Positions 1-6,950 of a stretch of 22,620 nucleotides of DNA are shown piece by piece. A model generated the notes under the pieces. The model searched no databases and was not told where the DNA came from. It saw only the letters and a program-made list of their open reading frames with translations. The DNA comes from JAYZBC01 sp036339375. Lineage in GTDB: Bacteria; Pseudomonadota; Alphaproteobacteria; MPNO01; UBA2964. The stretch lies in the NCBI GenBank assembly GCA_036339375.1, contig JAYZBC010000038.1, forward strand, positions 1 through 22,620, written 5' to 3'. Made by a program: the position numbers and the translations under genes. Every line of letters starts with the position of its first letter. The first letter of the stretch is position 1.

Positions 1-338
1 TTTTTTATTTAACAATCTATGAAGATAAACGGTATGGAAACCGCAGCACACTGAATAGATCTAGCAACGTATCCCCGCAGCAGCGGCGTTAGGTTGTAAT
101 TCTGTGGACTGCACCTATTTGGCTTTCGGACTAGACAAAAACTTGGAGAGACTGACGAGTTGGTTGAGAAGAATTTAATCCGAAACCTGTGTTGATCTGT
201 ATGCGTGAACTGTTTTGGTATTTCCTCTTTTTTACCTAATTCCAAAAAAAATGTGGAATATTTCTATTTCTAGCGATTTTTCCCCTTTTTTTCAGTCTTT
301 ACAAATTTAATTTTATGTATATAATTCAATTAGTTAGG
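1..338. other. Intergenic stretch, no gene seen
   Basis: I see no credible gene here. The only longer open frame (9-245, minus, 78 codons) has no domain I recognise, no ribosome-binding site, and a composition typical of chance translation. The segment lies downstream of the 3' end of the minus-strand tRNA-Arg, where integrating elements often insert, but no integrase or direct repeat of the tRNA 3' end is visible. The part from about 240 to 340 is very AT-rich. The real boundary is unknown because the window starts here. Confidence 0.6.
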
Positions 339-415
339 TGGCACGCCCGGAGGGATTCGAACCCCCGACCTGCGGATTCGAAGTCCGCTGCTCTATCCAG
401 CTGAGCTACGGGCGC
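339..415 (-). tRNA. tRNA-Arg (anticodon TCG)
   Basis: Read on the minus strand this is a complete 77-nt cloverleaf. The 7-bp acceptor stem pairs gcgcccg with cgggcgt, closing with a G1-U72 wobble. The D stem is gctc/gagc, the anticodon stem gcgga/tccgc with loop cttcgaa, the variable loop has five bases, and the T arm has loop ttcgaat. Bases 34-36 are TCG, which reads the arginine codon CGA. Discriminator G73 and an encoded CCA follow (339-341). It serves translation. It stands alone, with no neighbouring tRNA in the window. Confidence 0.97.
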
Positions 416-612
416 TAAATTTTTAAACCTATTCACTAATAAACCTTTTAACTTCAAACTCGATTGTAATACCAAATATTTTAAAACCAAATTCCTTTCA
501 GTTTATATTTTAAATTGAGAAGTCAGCAAATATTAGATACGGTATTTTTCAGATTTAAACAAACCGTTGGCGTCTAGCCAAACGCAGTGATAGGACTTAC
601 AGGATCCATTAA

Positions 613-1002
613 ATGGCCAAACTTCGTCATGTCGCCATGCAAGTCCCAGACCTTGAAAAGGCATCCAATTTTTATGAAAAAGTGTTTGGCATGAAGCGCC
701 TCGTGCATGGAGAAACTCCCTATGGCAACGTGCAAATGATGTCGGATGGATTGGTCACTCTTGCGCTGTTAAATTTTCCCGAAGGAACAATTGGAGGGCA
801 AGGTGGTCCTGATTGGTCGGGTCTGCATCATATTGGTTTTGTTGTTGATGACCACGACGAAACGGCCAAAAAAATTGAGGAAAATGGCGGAAGTTATTTT
901 ACGGCGCTACCCGACAACATTGAAGGCCTCTTGGCTGAAGTCAAATATAAAGATCTCAACGGAATAGTAATAGATGTTTCAGAACATGAATGGGAAACAT
1001 AA
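613..1002 (+). CDS. VOC-family (glyoxalase/dioxygenase fold) protein
   Basis: A 129-residue single-domain protein of the vicinal oxygen chelate superfamily. The opening LRHVAMQVPDLEKASNFYEKVFG is the typical first beta-alpha-beta unit: the metal-ligand histidine is H6 and the FYE/VFG helix follows. The second module starts at LHHIGFVVDD (H72/H73, residues 71-80). The C-terminal strand GIVIDVSEHEW (118-127) carries the acidic residue (E124 or D121) expected as the last metal ligand. Length is normal for a one-domain VOC protein, which would work as a dimer. Members include glyoxalase I, methylmalonyl-CoA epimerase, extradiol dioxygenases and fosfomycin resistance enzymes; the exact reaction cannot be read from sequence. 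The ATG is preceded only by a weak Shine-Dalgarno match (acaggat). It is convergent with the DUF1989 gene, and its leader has a small hairpin at 565-584. Confidence 0.85.
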   Translation: MAKLRHVAMQVPDLEKASNFYEKVFGMKRLVHGETPYGNVQMMSDGLVTLALLNFPEGTIGGQGGPDWSGLHHIGFVVDDHDETAKKIEENGGSYFTALPDNIEGLLAEVKYKDLNGIVIDVSEHEWET

Positions 1003-1109
1003 CCAAATTTATTCATCCTATTTAAATTCTCAAATGGATAAACAATAAAAAATCACCAACGAACTTAGCAACTTGAAATAAACTAAATTTAGAGTCGTTA
1101 GTTTTCTGT

Positions 1110-1718
1110 TTATCTAACAATTACCTGCACGGGTGTTGGATTAAAATTGTTGACAGGATTATTGATTTGGGGGCAGTTGGAGATGATGGCTAAAACATTG
1201 TTTGTGGCAAGAAGATCAACATAATCGCCAGACTTGGAAATACCTAAGCCCATGTCCATTTCACCGTTCTTTCCGACAGGCACATACATAAAAAAGTTTA
1301 CATTTGCAGCCAAATCCTTAGGCCCGAGACCAAATTTTTTCATTTCCAATAAAAAATTTTCGCGACAACCGGGTTGTTTTACAACGTTATAACGAAATTC
1401 GTTAAGAGCTGCTGAACAACAACCACCAATCGTGTCATGAAAACCACATGTATCTTTTGTTATAGTAAATAATGGGGTTAAACCGACAGAAAAAAGTGTA
1501 GTTCCTGTGGTAAGAAATATTCCGGTTTTATTAATTTTAATGGTGTCTGCAGCAGCGTAGCGGTCGTCATAATTTTCGGAGTTCCAACACAAAAAATCTA
1601 CCGCTTGTTTTCCTTCTAGGTCTACAATCCGTAACGTTTCTCCCTTGTTAAGCACGCGACTCCAAGACTCCCGTGCATCAATTATCGAATTTTCAATAAT
1701 TTCAGGCTGTTTTACCAT
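1110..1718 (-). CDS. DUF1989 / urea carboxylase-associated family protein
   Basis: This 202-residue protein matches the DUF1989 (urea carboxylase-associated, UAAP) family. The sequence shows the family landmarks: GETLRIVDLEGKQAVDFLCWN near the N-terminus (26-46) and the cysteine/histidine cluster TKDTCGFHDTIGGCCS (residues C91, H94, D95, C100, C101), which probably binds a metal. NVNFFMYVPV lies at 140-148. The family usually occurs as paired genes beside urea carboxylase or guanidine-degradation genes and is thought to act in breakdown of urea-, guanidine- or carboxamide-type compounds. Here it is a single copy with no urea carboxylase in the window, so its substrate is open. The ATG at 1718 has no strong Shine-Dalgarno sequence. 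The leader upstream (1775-1901) can form a three-hairpin RNA ending in a terminator-like stem, suggesting conditional expression (inference). Confidence 0.85.
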   Translation of the reverse strand: MVKQPEIIENSIIDARESWSRVLNKGETLRIVDLEGKQAVDFLCWNSENYDDRYAAADTIKINKTGIFLTTGTTLFSVGLTPLFTITKDTCGFHDTIGGCCSAALNEFRYNVVKQPGCRENFLLEMKKFGLGPKDLAANVNFFMYVPVGKNGEMDMGLGISKSGDYVDLLATNNVLAIISNCPQINNPVNNFNPTPVQVIVR

Positions 1719-2060
1719 AATAAAAGACCCATTTTAACAACAATTTTTGAGAGGTACAAAACACAACTTCAGGGAAAAAGGCCCCGCCTAGAAAATAATT
1801 TCCAAAACGACGGGGCTAGTTTATAACCGCAGTCGTTAGGGAGAACAAAACGTTGCGGTCGACATGCAACTAAGTAAGGATGAAAAACTTAGCTACATGC
1901 CTATACGCTACAAATTATGGCCCGGAATCGTCAAAACAAAAATTGACTCAGCCCTCCCCTTTTAACCCATTAAGATAAAAGAAATTGGATGCAAAGTTAC
2001 TTGCAAGTTTTTTTTTTTGAGATCAACATGTCATTTAACACTTATTTGGAGGACTTCAAA
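1719..2060. other. Divergent intergenic region with structured leader
   Basis: The space between the start of the minus-strand DUF1989 gene and the preferred start of the plus-strand cupin gene. It contains the predicted structured RNA (separate entry), a short GTCAA/TTGAC inverted repeat near 1931-1946, and an 11-base T run at 2008-2018 just upstream of the cupin. Promoters for both genes should lie here, but I cannot place a convincing -35/-10 pair. Confidence 0.6.
1775..1901 (-). ncRNA. Candidate structured leader RNA / attenuator upstream of DUF1989
   Basis: Read on the minus strand, three hairpins follow one another. Hairpin A (1901-1888 with 1874-1861) is a continuous 14-bp helix that includes three G-U pairs and a 13-nt loop. 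Hairpin B (1860-1854 with 1831-1825, plus an inner 4-bp helix) follows directly. Hairpin C pairs gccccg (1816-1811) with cggggc (1786-1781) and an inner gaaa/tttc helix, followed by five U residues (1779-1775): a plausible Rho-independent terminator about 57 nt before the DUF1989 ATG. On the plus strand the G-U pairs become A-C mismatches, so the minus strand is the likely transcript. The element aacgac (1837-1832, in B) can also pair with gtcgtt (1811-1806, at the base of C), giving an alternative fold. I match it to no known riboswitch class. Confidence 0.45.
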
Positions 2061-2549
2061 ATGGATGGGGTAACACTAGAAAAAGAAAAAGGGTCAAAGG
2101 TACGGAAAAGAACAACAAAGAAAAAAAGAATTCGCCCTCCTCAGCCCTTTCACTATGAAAACCCTGAACGAGATTCGGGTAAAACTATAGTCAGTCTGGG
2201 TCAAACAGATGTTGTTCGCGGGCTGGTTCAAATCGTCAAACCCGGCGAAGGAGATAATAACCTCCATATTCATACAGGGATGGATAGTATTTGGTTTGTA
2301 CTTAAAGGGCGTGTACGGTTTTATGGTGAGGGCGATAAAGTTATTGGTGAGTATGGACCAAATGACGGGCTAATTATGCCCCGGAACAACCAATATTGGT
2401 TTGCCGCAGTTGGGGATCAAAATTTAGAGCTTTTACAATGTGTAGGTTTTGACCGTGAAATTAAAAATGAGCGGGTCGACGTGGCCAAACGGAAATGGGA
2501 AGTCAATACCACCCAACACATTGACGGTCGGGTCCCGCTTGAAAATTAA
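2061..2549 (+). CDS. Cupin-domain protein
   Basis: A 162-residue protein with one small beta-barrel cupin domain. The core runs from GLVQIVKPGEGDNNLHIHTGMDSIWFVLKG through GPNDGLIMPRNNQYWFAAVG: the HIH pair plus the later acidic and glycine/proline turns form cupin motif 1, and PRNNQYWF stands where motif 2 normally supplies the last histidine ligand, so metal binding may be incomplete. The N-terminal ~25 residues are strikingly lysine/arginine-rich. I chose the ATG at 2061 because ggagg (2048-2052) sits 8 bases before it; in-frame ATGs at 1989 and 2028 lack such a site, and the first is followed by an 11-T run. Cupins include dioxygenases, isomerases and sugar- or acid-binding proteins, so function is undecided. 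It is convergent with the aldolase gene, only about 20 bp away. Confidence 0.85.
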   Translation: MDGVTLEKEKGSKVRKRTTKKKRIRPPQPFHYENPERDSGKTIVSLGQTDVVRGLVQIVKPGEGDNNLHIHTGMDSIWFVLKGRVRFYGEGDKVIGEYGPNDGLIMPRNNQYWFAAVGDQNLELLQCVGFDREIKNERVDVAKRKWEVNTTQHIDGRVPLEN

Positions 2550-2569
2550 GTTAATGCTTCCCAAAATTT

Positions 2570-3271
2570 TTAGTAGGCATAACTGCTTTTTTGTAACTTA
2601 GAGACATAGTGGTGCCAGGCTTTGTCTTGTGAACGCTGCTTCAGAATTTGTGGAGTAATTTTAAGGGATTGTTTTATCGTCAAGTAGTTAGGATTTCCCA
2701 TTTGGCGCGCCTTGTGGTTCATCCAACACGCTTCCTCTAAAAACAGAGTTAGGATTAGCACCTCGTGCAAATCCTTACCAACCACAATGACTCCATGCCC
2801 TTGCTGTAAGATAGCCCTGTTACCAATAAGTTGGCGTGCAATCCTACGGGCCCGATCTTCCGATTTAGTTTGCCCCGGGCTTGTATAGCGGGCAATTTTA
2901 TTATGAAAAGGTGCTCCATAGTGGTGGACGGGAACAAAAACTTCAGAAAGTGTACTGAAGGCAGTAACGTAGGGTGGATGGCAATGGATGATGGCATTTA
3001 CATCGGGATTTTCTTCATATATAGCGGGGTGGGCTTTCCAGTTTGGTGAACCCTCAGAAATTGTGGAGGTGATTAAGTTATCCTTTGTAACAAGCATCGG
3101 GCTTGTAACAGGAATTGCCATCATTTTATCGCCTTCGATACGGCAACTTACGTTAAAAGCACCTTCCGAAACTCCTTCATTTACCAGGACACGGCAAGCT
3201 AAAACAAAATCGTATTTTAAGTCCTCTAATTCAAATGTCAGTGGGCCCTGAATTTGAAGATTATCAAGCAT
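2570..3271 (-). CDS. Class II aldolase/adducin-family protein
   Basis: A 233-residue protein with the class II (zinc-dependent) aldolase/adducin fold, like L-fuculose- and L-ribulose-phosphate aldolases/epimerases. Visible landmarks: an N-terminal helix with NEGVSEGAFNVSCRI (31-45; usually 'G..S.Gn.S.R'), SEG around E73 at the catalytic-acid position, the zinc-binding HCHPP motif (H96, H98) and the third ligand H159 in LQQGHGVIVVG. Members lacking sugar-phosphate specificity are common in catabolic clusters, where they act as decarboxylases or aldolases on hydroxyacids; the substrate here is not determined. The ATG at 3271 has a good ribosome site (gaagagga, 4-5 bases upstream). It is divergent from the flavin monooxygenase gene, with two inverted repeats in the shared upstream region that may be operators. 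Confidence 0.88.
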   Translation of the reverse strand: MLDNLQIQGPLTFELEDLKYDFVLACRVLVNEGVSEGAFNVSCRIEGDKMMAIPVTSPMLVTKDNLITSTISEGSPNWKAHPAIYEENPDVNAIIHCHPPYVTAFSTLSEVFVPVHHYGAPFHNKIARYTSPGQTKSEDRARRIARQLIGNRAILQQGHGVIVVGKDLHEVLILTLFLEEACWMNHKARQMGNPNYLTIKQSLKITPQILKQRSQDKAWHHYVSKLQKSSYAY

Positions 3272-3611
3272 GATTTCCTCTTCACATAATTTTTAAGCCT
3301 TGTGCCGATCAAAAAGACCAGCATGTTCTTTTATCCTTCAAAACGAAAACCGAAAGTTTGTTTATTTAAAAAACTGCCAACATTTATCGATTATTCCCTC
3401 TTACCAAAATCTAACACATACGAACTAAAGTTCTAAGTTACAGAATAAAAACATATGGACAACCTCGTCCATATCTTTACTTACATTAAACATCGACCTT
3501 AAATTCATCAAAAATCTAGTTTTATTTTTGTTTAATTAGTTTCGTTTCTATGAAAAGTTTAAAATGGGATACAAAAATACTAATCACTTGAAAATTCAAC
3601 AAGGGAATTTC
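3272..3611. other. Divergent promoter region between aldolase and monooxygenase genes
   Basis: No gene is seen. This AT-rich segment must hold the promoters for both flanking genes, which face away from each other. It contains two perfect inverted repeats (3422-3433 and 3453-3474). No regulator gene lies beside it. An in-frame ATG at 3564 for the monooxygenase was rejected in favour of 3612, which has a better ribosome-binding site. Confidence 0.6.
3453..3474. promoter_or_regulatory. Candidate operator: 22-bp inverted repeat
   Basis: The arms atatggac and gtccatat are perfectly complementary (8 bp each) around a 6-bp spacer. Total size and symmetry fit a dimeric repressor or activator site (for example of GntR, TetR or LysR type), and the location between divergent genes suits regulation of both. 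A second, shorter perfect repeat, gaact-aa-agttc, lies 19 bp to the left (3422-3433). The cognate regulator is not in the window. The repeat could instead act as a small RNA hairpin in the monooxygenase leader. Confidence 0.4.
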
Positions 3612-4802
3612 ATGAATAATTCCGCAAAAATTATAACTCGCGATGAAATTCTTTCTCGTGCTACGAATATGCTTCCCTTTTTGGAAAAAAATGCGGAGAA
3701 AACCGAAGGTGATAGGCGTATACCGAAGGCTACCGATAAGTTGTTTCAAGAAGCCGGGTTCTATAAAATTATGCAACCAACAAATTTTGGTGGTTACGAG
3801 CTAGAATTTGGAACTCAAACGGAACTCGCGATAATTCTTGCGGCAGGTTGCCCTTCGAGTGCCTGGATGGCCAGCGTGACCGCTTGTCATGGTTGGCTTT
3901 TAGGAATGTTTCCACCTAAGGCTCAAAAAGACGTTTGGGACAACAACCCCGATGCCTCCATCGCATCATCCTTCCTTCCTTTTACTCCAAAAATCGAAAG
4001 AGTGGATAGTGGTTTTAGGGTAAGCGGCCGTTGGGGTTTTTCAAGTGGTGTCGATCATTGTTCCTGGGCCATACTAACAATGAAGGTGTCTTCAAAAGAC
4101 AAACCAAAAAACCACCAATCTGTTTTTGCCTTAGTCCCCTTAGAAATTTGTCAAATTTTAGATACCTGGCATACGACCGGTCTTGCCGGTACTGGCAGCA
4201 ATGACATTCTTATCGAAGATGTTTTCATACCTGACTATCGTACGGTAAACATGCTTTCATTACGCGGAGGTTTATCCCCAGGCAGCGAAATCAACCCGGG
4301 TTATTTATACCGTTTGCCGCAGCGCGCCACTTTTTCATACAATTTGGTCGGAACGGCTATTGGCGCGGCGCGGGGAGCCCTAGAAGCCATAATTTCAGAA
4401 TTAAAAACTAGAATGACAGCGACTGGAAATAGCCTCGGTGATTTGACAAGTGTTCAGTTTAGAATTGCCGAGGCAGAAGCTGAAATTTCGGCTGCTTATG
4501 CTCTGATGACCAAAAACAAAGATGAAATCATTTTTAACGGGAAAGCAGATATAGTTCTGCCAGCAGAGCAACGGGCTCGCTATAGGCGAGACAACGCTTT
4601 TGTTACTAAACTTTGTGTCCAAGCAGTCGACCGATTGTACCCAATAACTGGAGGACGCGGGTTATCAATTACTAATAAGGTCAATCGTGCGTGGCGGGAC
4701 GTTCACGCTGTTTCCCATCATATAGCTCTTACCTGGGACGTATCTGCATCTGTTTCGGGTGCAATAGCAACGGGAGCACCTCTTTCCGATCCTTTGCTTT
4801 AA
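3612..4802 (+). CDS. Flavin-dependent monooxygenase, acyl-CoA dehydrogenase fold
   Basis: A 396-residue protein of the acyl-CoA-dehydrogenase-like group-D flavin monooxygenases (relatives of HsaA, the C2 oxygenase of 4-hydroxyphenylacetate hydroxylase, and DszC). The N-terminal helical domain contains LFQEAGFYKIMQPTNFGGYEL (44-64). The middle beta domain has VSGRWGFSSGVDHCSWAIL (137-155), which contacts flavin, and GLAGTGSNDILIEDVFIP (190-207). The C-terminal four-helix bundle ends in GGRGLSITNKVNRAWRDVHAVSHH. Such enzymes hydroxylate aromatic or related ring substrates with reduced FMN/FAD from a separate reductase, or rarely act as true dehydrogenases. No reductase gene is in the window. 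I chose the ATG at 3612, preceded by aaggga; an upstream in-frame ATG at 3564 lacks a site. The FAH-family gene follows 72 bp downstream on the same strand, consistent with an operon. Confidence 0.85.
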   Translation: MNNSAKIITRDEILSRATNMLPFLEKNAEKTEGDRRIPKATDKLFQEAGFYKIMQPTNFGGYELEFGTQTELAIILAAGCPSSAWMASVTACHGWLLGMFPPKAQKDVWDNNPDASIASSFLPFTPKIERVDSGFRVSGRWGFSSGVDHCSWAILTMKVSSKDKPKNHQSVFALVPLEICQILDTWHTTGLAGTGSNDILIEDVFIPDYRTVNMLSLRGGLSPGSEINPGYLYRLPQRATFSYNLVGTAIGAARGALEAIISELKTRMTATGNSLGDLTSVQFRIAEAEAEISAAYALMTKNKDEIIFNGKADIVLPAEQRARYRRDNAFVTKLCVQAVDRLYPITGGRGLSITNKVNRAWRDVHAVSHHIALTWDVSASVSGAIATGAPLSDPLL

Positions 4803-4874
4803 TTAAGGTGTTTTTCGACTGATGAAGACCATTAATCCATCCAGAGGATCAAGAATGAATAGGGAGATAAACCA

Positions 4875-5807
4875 GTGAGATTTCTTACAATTGACGAAAA
4901 TGGTGGACAACCAGGCATTATAGTCGGAGATAACAAAGTTTTGAATTTAGCAAAAGTTCCTTCTTCTTTTGTTCCCAGTTGGAGGCCTGCTTCAATTAGG
5001 GAAATTTTTGAGCATGGTGAGGACGGTTTAGACGTATTACGCCGAATTGTGGAAACGGTAGAAAACGCGATGGATGCTTGCAAGGCTGCTTTATCAGAAT
5101 TAACGGAAACAGCTTTATCTCCACCTGTACCGGACCCATGGTTGGTCTTTTCTGTTGGAATGAATTATGGCAGACATCTTGCTGAAATGAACGACTCGCC
5201 CCACCCAGAAAATCCTTCCGGATTTATTAAAACACGAGATTCTCTTATCGGATCGGGAAAGAAGATTTCCGTACCAAACCAATGCCCAGAAAAAATTGAT
5301 TATGAGGGCGAATTCTGTTTTGTATTTGGTCGAGAATGCCACAACGTGAGCGAGGCGAAAGCTATGGATTACGTGGTGGGTTATACCATTGCTAATGATG
5401 TTTCAGCGCGAGACTGGATTCCGGATATCCGATCGGGGGAACCACCCTTTGGTCCAATCCACGGCTGGGAACGCAATATTATGGGGAAAAATTTTCCGGG
5501 GTTTACTCCCTGTGGACCGGTGATAGTAACCAAGGATGAAATTCCTAACCCATACAATTTACGCCTCCAAACCCGACTAAACGGAGAGGTAATGCAGGAT
5601 ACAAAAACTGATGACTTGATTTTTAAACTACCCGAAATCATTTCTTATTTTTCGAAATGGTACAGGTTTCATCCTGGTGACATAGTGACAACGGGTTCCC
5701 CATCAGGTGTAGGAGTAGGACGTAAGCCACAAGTGTTCATGCATGCAGGCGATACGGTTGAAATTCAGCTCGAGGGAGTGGGGACTTTGTCTAATACACT
5801 TGCCTAA
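4875..5807 (+). CDS. Fumarylacetoacetate hydrolase-family protein
   Basis: A 310-residue member of the FAH superfamily (fumarylacetoacetase, acylpyruvate hydrolase, 2-keto-4-pentenoate hydratase, OPET decarboxylase). The metal site is clear: E144 and E146 in KIDYEGEFCFVFGRE and D175 in YTIANDVSARDW. VFSVGMNYGRHLAEM (91-105) starts the catalytic core, and TTGSPSGVGVGRKP (272-285) is the conserved C-terminal signature. The N-terminal ~85 residues form the usual small extra domain. The start is GTG at 4875, with agggaga 7 bases upstream. As the gene just downstream of a flavin monooxygenase it may cleave or hydrate a ring-fission-type diketoacid (inference). Convergent with the ornithine cyclodeaminase-family gene. 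Confidence 0.9.
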   Translation: MRFLTIDENGGQPGIIVGDNKVLNLAKVPSSFVPSWRPASIREIFEHGEDGLDVLRRIVETVENAMDACKAALSELTETALSPPVPDPWLVFSVGMNYGRHLAEMNDSPHPENPSGFIKTRDSLIGSGKKISVPNQCPEKIDYEGEFCFVFGRECHNVSEAKAMDYVVGYTIANDVSARDWIPDIRSGEPPFGPIHGWERNIMGKNFPGFTPCGPVIVTKDEIPNPYNLRLQTRLNGEVMQDTKTDDLIFKLPEIISYFSKWYRFHPGDIVTTGSPSGVGVGRKPQVFMHAGDTVEIQLEGVGTLSNTLA

Positions 5808-5861
5808 ATATAGCCAAACCCTCTCTATACCGGTTTCAATGAATAAAACCAAAACAGAAAT

Positions 5862-6950
5862 TTAGGGTGCAAAGACATCTTCTTTGCTTCTTCTCATCAT
5901 AAAAAGGTCGCTGTTAAGTTCTGTTCCTATACCCTTCTCTCGCGCGATTTCCAGGACACGTTTACAGACAGAGGCAAATTGAATTCCCATCCCCACATTA
6001 TTACTGTGCAACGTTATTTGGCTTGACGATGTCCTCCCTCGGTGAGCACCTATACAAAGTTCGCCGAGTTCGTAAATGTTATCCTCAGAGATAAACCCCT
6101 TACGGAGAGGTGAGAGGATGTCCCCTTGTTGGTCTAAATCAACCTGTTCACGAAGATTAACCAGGATAAGTTCTGAACGCTGTGCAACAATATCGTCAAT
6201 CTCTCGTCGTCCATCGAACTTACTTGCACCCACCATACTAATCACATGCGTTCCTTCGGACAGCCATCGTCCAAAAATGACCGGATCCGCTGAGTTCGTC
6301 GCCGCGATTACAATATCAGAATTGGTTACACAAGCTTCTGCCGTTTGCACGGGAGTAGTTTCCACTCCAAATTTTTCCTTTATCTTCACAGCAAATTTTT
6401 CACGGTTGGCTTTGGTAGGTGAAAACACCTTTACCTTTTCAATTCCAGGTCGTATAGCAAACATGGCTTCAACCTGGGCTACCGCTTGTTTACCAGATCC
6501 AAGAATACCAATTGTTTTAGAATTTTCTCGGGCCAAGTAACTTGCTGCAACACCACTGGTAGCGCCAACACGTAGTGGCGAAACAGCATGATCGTGAACA
6601 ATCCCAAGGAGCTCTCGCGTAGCAATATCCCAAATTAATACAAAACCAGAAAAGTCTCCCGGGATGATTTGGCGTGTACCGCCCCCTTCGGTGGGATAGG
6701 AAGTATGCGCAGCATTTAATCGAATGGCTGCAACACCGTGACACGGGACAATCCCAGGAATTACATTTAACCAAAACCAAGTCGGATCAACATATTCAGG
6801 TTCTGGAATATAAAGCCGTTGCCTTGGAATGACTTGGGCACGCCCAAGACCAAAATCGTGATATGCTTCCTTCATTAAGCTTATTGCTTCAGGCATGCCC
6901 AGAAGACCTTCAGCCTCTTTGTTAGTCACTACAAGAACATTCTCTGTCAT
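5862..6950 (-). CDS. Ornithine cyclodeaminase/mu-crystallin-family protein
   Basis: A 362-residue protein of the OCD/mu-crystallin family, which bind NAD(P) and act on amino or imino acids (ornithine cyclodeaminase, alanine dehydrogenase of archaea, ketimine reductases). The Rossmann dinucleotide site is GILGSGKQAVAQVEAM (148-163). The substrate-side signature is SPLRVGATSGVAASYLA (124-140, R127 at the expected carboxylate-binding position), and MVGASKFDGRREID belongs to the second half of the nucleotide domain. At the position where many members carry a substrate-site lysine (GxKxx motif) this one has R77 (AAIRLNA), so classical cyclodeaminase activity should not be assumed. The ATG is preceded by aaggga about 10 bases upstream. 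It is transcribed alone or as the last gene after the HAD gene, but a terminator between them argues for its own promoter in 6951-7163. Confidence 0.88.
   Translation of the reverse strand: MTENVLVVTNKEAEGLLGMPEAISLMKEAYHDFGLGRAQVIPRQRLYIPEPEYVDPTWFWLNVIPGIVPCHGVAAIRLNAAHTSYPTEGGGTRQIIPGDFSGFVLIWDIATRELLGIVHDHAVSPLRVGATSGVAASYLARENSKTIGILGSGKQAVAQVEAMFAIRPGIEKVKVFSPTKANREKFAVKIKEKFGVETTPVQTAEACVTNSDIVIAATNSADPVIFGRWLSEGTHVISMVGASKFDGRREIDDIVAQRSELILVNLREQVDLDQQGDILSPLRKGFISEDNIYELGELCIGAHRGRTSSSQITLHSNNVGMGIQFASVCKRVLEIAREKGIGTELNSDLFMMRRSKEDVFAP

Noticed and set aside
9..245. 78-codon open frame on the minus strand
   Set aside because: No recognisable domain, no ribosome site, and composition like chance translation of non-coding DNA.
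339..415. tRNA-Arg as an attachment site for an integrated element
   Set aside because: No integrase, no direct repeat of the tRNA 3' end, and no phage-like genes in the window.
1741..1980. Guanidine, SAM, TPP or cobalamin riboswitch, SRP RNA, tmRNA or 6S RNA as identity of the structured leader
   Set aside because: None of the conserved core sequences that I know for these RNAs is present; only the stems are seen.
2755..3251. Open frames overlapping the aldolase gene in other frames and on the opposite strand
   Set aside because: They lie entirely within a well-supported gene with zinc-site motifs, and their translations show no family features.
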